7,782 bases of DNA from Alphaproteobacteria bacterium (GTDB taxonomy: Bacteria; Pseudomonadota; Alphaproteobacteria; Sphingomonadales; Sphingomonadaceae). Shown piece by piece: positions 6,401 to 7,782 of the stretch; the stretch's first letter is position 1, and each line of letters opens with the position of its first letter. The notes below the pieces were generated by a model, which had not been told where the DNA came from, ran no database searches, and saw nothing but the letters and a program-made list of their open reading frames with translations. The position numbers were made by a program, and so were the translations under genes. The stretch covers positions 1-7,782 of the forward strand of contig JADCGM010000093.1 in NCBI GenBank assembly GCA_020249025.1, written 5' to 3'.

Positions 6401-6801
6401 GCGCCGATCGGAACCGCGCGGGTCTGGCCCGCTGGCACGCCTATATGGAGCATCCGAGCGTCGAGGGGCTGCACGCCCTGCTCGCCGACGACGCGGTGTT
6501 TCATTCGCCCGTCGTCCATACGCCCCAGGCCGGGCGCGACAAGGTGTTCGCCTATCTGTGGGCGGCGGCGCACGTCTTCGGCAACGGCACGTTCCGCTAT
6601 CTGCGCGAATTCGTCGACGACTCCGGCGCCGTCCTCGAATTCGCCGCCGAGTTCGAGGGGATCACCGTCAACGGCATCGACATGATCGCCTGGAACGACG
6701 AGGGACTCATCACCGACTTCAAGGTGATGGTGCGCCCGCTCAAGGCGGTGAACCTGCTCCACCAGATGATGGGCGCGCAGTTAAGCCGCGTGCGCAGCTG
6801 A
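6397..6801 (+). CDS. NTF2/SnoaL-like small protein
   Basis: A 134-residue protein with the pattern of the NTF2-like (SnoaL) alpha+beta cone fold: an N-terminal helix (ARWHAYMEHPSVEGLHALLADDAVFHSPV), the segment GRDKVFAYLWAAAHVF, then beta strands (FRYLREFVDDSGAVLEFAAEFEGITVNGIDMIAWNDEGLITDFKVMVRP). The ending MVRPLKAVNLLHQMMGAQL resembles proteins that NCBI usually labels nuclear transport factor 2 family protein. Members include ketosteroid isomerase-like enzymes and proteins without known activity, so the function cannot be named. The GTG at 6397 overlaps the quinone reductase stop (GTGA). It closes the five-gene run. Its last seven codons overlap, in the opposite direction, the end of the MerR-like gene. 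Confidence 0.85.
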   Translation: MSADRNRAGLARWHAYMEHPSVEGLHALLADDAVFHSPVVHTPQAGRDKVFAYLWAAAHVFGNGTFRYLREFVDDSGAVLEFAAEFEGITVNGIDMIAWNDEGLITDFKVMVRPLKAVNLLHQMMGAQLSRVRS

Positions 6802-7269
6802 CGCAGCACGAGATACCCATTTCATGATTTCATCGCTGTTTCTAATCTCGTCGTGGATCGTTTCGACGTCGATCATAAAAGCAAACGCCAATTGCCCAGA
6901 AGACTCAACCAAGTGATTTCTATCGGCGCAAAGGTAAACTTTTCCGTTCGAAACTACCAGATAGCGAAACTTGTCCCCTCCCACCATCTCAAGGAGAGCC
7001 CGCTCAGCACGGAATCGCGCACACTGGAATTCCTGAAGTGCCTTCTTTAATGCCAAAACTGATGCGCCATTGTCCAATAGTGCAGAGATAGTTCTAAGGA
7101 CGAATATATCTCTGAACGTATACAGGCGCCTCTTCCCACGATGCTTCGATCTGTTCAGTTCGGACTTAAAGATTTCCTGCCGTTCCAGATAATCAACCAT
7201 AGCTGGCGACTTTAGTCGAGCGACCTTGGCCGCCAGCCGGATCGGGTACGGGCCATTTTGAATAGTCAT
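6781..7269 (-). CDS. MerR-type HTH transcriptional regulator with an uncharacterised C-terminal domain
   Basis: A 162-residue DNA-binding protein. Residues about 10-83 follow the MerR pattern: a helix-turn-helix (YPIRLAAKVARLKSPAMVDYLERQEIF), the wing RGKRRLYTFRD (45-54) and a helix with FVLRTISALLDNGASVLALKKAL (56-78). The helix-turn-helix is degenerate and there are no paired metal-binding cysteines as in MerR or CueR. Residues about 95-140 (DKFRYLVVSNGKVYLCADRN, then SGQLAFAFMIDVETIHDEI) form a small domain I cannot name. I chose the ATG at 7269; an in-frame TTG at 7275 is possible, and neither has a good ribosome binding site. Base composition is about 50% GC with AT-ending codons common, well below the neighbours, which suggests foreign origin. 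It converges on and overlaps the NTF2-like gene by 21 bases and is divergent from the small DUF1508-like gene, which it may regulate. Confidence 0.8.
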   Translation of the reverse strand: MTIQNGPYPIRLAAKVARLKSPAMVDYLERQEIFKSELNRSKHRGKRRLYTFRDIFVLRTISALLDNGASVLALKKALQEFQCARFRAERALLEMVGGDKFRYLVVSNGKVYLCADRNHLVESSGQLAFAFMIDVETIHDEIRNSDEIMKWVSRAASAAHAA

Positions 7270-7325
7270 GCTCAAAAATTGATTTAAAACGTCTGCAAAA
7301 GCAAGTCATTATGCTCCACACACAA

Positions 7326-7420
7326 GTTGAGCACTACATATAGTGGTTGAGACGGCGTTGACCACAAGGCCCGTTTGTCCACAATTAGTAGTGCTAGCAC
7401 CATGCTAGTGGCACTATATG
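7326..7420. promoter_or_regulatory. Dyad-rich divergent operator/promoter region
   Basis: The AT-rich gap between the MerR-like gene and the small DUF1508-like gene is full of short symmetric elements. CACTA-CATA-TAGTG lies at 7332-7345, with GTTGAG copies on both sides (7326 and 7346). GTGCTAGCAC at 7391-7400 is a perfect palindrome, CTAGCA-CCA-TGCTAG spans 7394-7408, and TAGTG-G-CACTA spans 7406-7416. CATATAGTG at 7337-7345 recurs inverted as CACTATATG at 7412-7420, next to the ribosome binding site of the small gene. Such clustering is what one expects of cooperative repressor sites. The divergent regulator is the obvious candidate binder, but this is inference. Confidence 0.6.
7358..7385 (+). 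promoter_or_regulatory. Candidate sigma-70-like promoter for the DUF1508-like gene
   Basis: TTGACC at 7358-7363 matches five of six bases of TTGACA. CACAAT at 7380-7385, after a 16-base spacer, matches four of six bases of TATAAT. Transcription would start near 7392, inside the palindrome GTGCTAGCAC, so a protein bound there should repress. The promoter lies 45 bases upstream of the ATG. The match is fair, not decisive. Confidence 0.4.
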
Positions 7421-7430
7421 GAGTAGCGTG

Positions 7431-7598
7431 ATGGTTTACCGGAAATACAAGGATGCGCACGGTCAGTGGCGTTGGCGGCTTCGTGCCGGCAACAACAAGG
7501 TCGTCGCTGATTCCGGAGAAGGGTACTGGAACGAGGCAGACTGCGATCACGGCATCGCGCTCAACAAGAGCTCGTTCAGCGCTCCCGTCGAACGTTAG
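7431..7598 (+). CDS. Small DUF1508 (YegP-like) protein
   Basis: The ATG at 7431, with GGAG seven bases upstream, opens a 55-residue frame ending in TAG at 7598. The product starts MVYRKYKDAHGQWRWRLRAG and continues NNKVVADSGEGYWNEADCDHGIALNK. This is the DUF1508/YegP repeat pattern: a beta strand with a K-D-x-x-G-x-W/Y-R-x-R-L turn, a middle strand ending in the aromatic GEGY segment, then a helix. It holds a single repeat, whereas E. coli YegP has two. The molecular function of the family is not established. It would be cytoplasmic and basic-to-neutral. An in-frame GTG directly before the ATG is a possible alternative start. It is divergent from the MerR-like gene across a dyad-rich region, and a strong hairpin follows 15 bases after its stop. 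Confidence 0.85.
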   Translation: MVYRKYKDAHGQWRWRLRAGNNKVVADSGEGYWNEADCDHGIALNKSSFSAPVER

Positions 7599-7613
7599 TT
7601 GCGTTGATTTGGA

Positions 7614-7640
7614 GATAGCGAGGTCGGCCGCCTCGCTATC
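7614..7640. terminator. Hairpin between two convergent genes
   Basis: GATAGCGAGG at 7614-7623 pairs perfectly with CCTCGCTATC at 7631-7640 across a seven-base loop (TCGGCCG). It lies 15 bases past the small DUF1508-like gene and five bases past the stop of the converging TerC-like gene, the right place for a shared bidirectional terminator. Neither side has a proper run of T after the stem (GTCCCTTATC on the plus strand), so termination may be weak or need Rho. Confidence 0.6.
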
Positions 7641-7645
7641 GTCCC

Positions 7646-7782
7646 TTATCGCTGTAGAAGCGGCAGCACGCCCACATTCGGGTCGATGAAGCCCTCGTAG
7701 ATCATCTTGGCGGCGACATAGAGGATCACGAGCAGGCCGACATAGGCGATCCAGCGGTAGCGCTCGATGTACTTGGCGATGA
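7646..7782 (-). CDS. C-terminal end of a probable TerC-family integral membrane protein
   Basis: Only the last 44 residues are in the window; the gene continues beyond the right edge and stops with TAA at 7648-7646. They read IAKYIERYRWIAYVGLLVIL and then YVAAKMIYEGFIDP, with a hydrophilic tail ending PLLQR. A basic, aromatic stretch leading into one hydrophobic helix (WIAYVGLLVILYVAAKMIYEG) matches the last transmembrane segment of TerC/YjbE-type proteins, thought to export metal ions such as manganese. Base composition is again high-GC, like the rest of the chromosome. With so little sequence the family is probable rather than certain. Confidence 0.6.
   Translation of the reverse strand, partial: IAKYIERYRWIAYVGLLVILYVAAKMIYEGFIDPNVGVLPLLQR

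Noticed and set aside
5296..6801. An apparent 501-codon frame whose end matches the NTF2-like protein, suggesting a larger fusion.
   Set aside because: Its first two thirds are an out-of-frame reading of the quinone oxidoreductase gene. Only the part from the GTG at 6397 is protein-like, and that start overlaps the upstream stop as in the other junctions.
7375..7383. TTGTCCACA, one mismatch from the DnaA box TTATCCACA, in an AT-rich gap; considered as a replication origin.
   Set aside because: It is a single imperfect box with no cluster and no DNA-unwinding repeats. The AT-rich stretch is better explained as a promoter and operator region.
7326..7420. Repeated elements considered as a CRISPR or an attachment site.
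   Set aside because: The repeats are short, symmetric and irregularly spaced, with no unique spacers, and no integrase or tRNA gene is nearby.
7284..7550. An 88-codon minus-strand frame across the dyad-rich gap.
   Set aside because: It overlaps the DUF1508-like gene and its candidate promoter on the other strand, lacks a family pattern and has no convincing ribosome binding site.

Overview
The window looks like a piece of a high-GC alphaproteobacterial chromosome, most likely from a sphingomonad. The mnmE-mnmG-rsmG cluster has the alphaproteobacterial arrangement, and a DUF6489-like gene, a family I associate with Sphingomonadaceae, precedes mnmE. Protein lengths and motifs also fit. The organism call rests on recalled family patterns, not on a search.

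Left half, minus strand (about 3700 down to 1): a tight operon reads DUF6489-like protein, mnmE, mnmG, rsmG; rsmG runs off the left edge. MnmE and MnmG are the two subunits of the enzyme that modifies the wobble uridine of tRNA, and RsmG methylates 16S rRNA. Two near-consensus ParB-binding sites (parS) lie here. One is inside the rsmG coding sequence and the other sits directly against the mnmE stop codon. Together with the gene order they mark this as the origin-proximal segregation region; parA and parB would be expected just beyond the left edge.

Middle, plus strand (3765 to 6801): five genes in one direction with almost no spacing encode an O6-alkylguanine-DNA alkyltransferase, a dienelactone hydrolase family protein, a GNAT acetyltransferase of the phosphinothricin acetyltransferase type, a QorA-type quinone oxidoreductase and an NTF2/SnoaL-like protein. 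Three consecutive junctions are 4-base stop/start overlaps. The set suggests repair of alkylated DNA and handling of small electrophiles, but a shared pathway is inference.

Right end (about 6780 to 7782): the base composition falls to roughly 33-50% GC in several stretches. A minus-strand MerR-type regulator overlaps the end of the NTF2-like gene. It is divergent from a small DUF1508/YegP-like gene of 55 residues, too short for usual ORF cut-offs. The AT-rich region between them is packed with TAGTG/CACTA half-sites and CTAG palindromes, a probable operator region. A strong hairpin then separates the small gene from the C-terminal end of a probable TerC-family membrane protein on the minus strand. 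The regulator, operator and small gene are the least conventional part of the window. I see no CRISPR array, RNA gene, insertion sequence or transposase.
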